Below are positions 31,982 through 31,989 of a stretch of DNA of 31,989 bases, in pieces. Under the pieces are notes generated by a model. That model did not search any database, had not been told where the DNA came from, and worked only from the letters and a program-made list of their open reading frames with translations. The stretch covers positions 1-31,989 of the forward strand of contig JADIIX010000183.1 of assembly GCA_027604505.1 (NCBI GenBank). Reading direction: 5' to 3'. The DNA is from Gonapodya sp. JEL0774. Lineage: Eukaryota; Monoblepharomycota; Monoblepharidomycetes; Monoblepharidales; Gonapodyaceae. Each line of letters begins with the position of its first letter. The first letter of the stretch is position 1. A program made the translations under genes and the position numbers.

Positions 31982-31989
31982 CGGCGGTA

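Overview
The window is nuclear DNA from a fungus. The evidence is split genes with short GT-AG introns (about 38-120 nt, a few longer), an RTA1-family membrane-protein remnant, a relic of a Zn2Cys6/fungal-trans transcription factor, and an AAR2 gene and an acireductone dioxygenase gene that each splice cleanly from several exons. I cannot name the species. There are no operons, tRNAs, rRNAs or CRISPR arrays. Stop codons behave as in the standard code.

Layout, left to right. 14-140: a degenerate dispersed repeat with a second copy near 15675-15800. 610-3471 (-): AAR2, the U5 snRNP assembly factor, with five mapped exons. 3994-4563 (-): an RTA1 fragment lacking its N-terminal half. 5216-7060 (-): an intact single-exon gene for an unknown membrane protein of about 614 residues. 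8089-8424 (-): the 3' end of a short-chain dehydrogenase, followed at 8482 by a hAT-like transposon end. 8877-10000 (+): a kinase-fold gene whose HRD and DFG motifs are replaced. 10997-11980 (+): an unrecognised gene with well-phased introns. 12477-13543: a 1,067-bp hAT-type element with terminal inverted repeats and an 8-bp target duplication, beside a second repeat family that recurs inverted at about 14600-14810. 14993-17269 (-): two poorly resolved genes. 17846-19245 (+): a cysteine-rich zinc-finger gene in at least five exons. 19930-20346 (-): a small secreted PAN/Apple protein. 20887-21799 (-): acireductone dioxygenase (ADI1), complete in five exons. 22441-25026 (+): a decayed zinc-cluster transcription factor. 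25600-31230 (-): a long locus encoding coiled coils, collagen-like Gly repeats and a C-terminal beta-rich region, interrupted by stops and one-base frame changes. The window ends in a run of 21 G.

The genes do not form one pathway. AAR2 (splicing) and ADI1 (methionine salvage) are conserved housekeeping genes. Between them lie remnants: RTA1, SDR, transcription factor, the collagen-like locus and transposon ends. Intact and decaying genes alternate, and the decay is confined to the accessory families, which suggests real pseudogenisation and not general sequence error.
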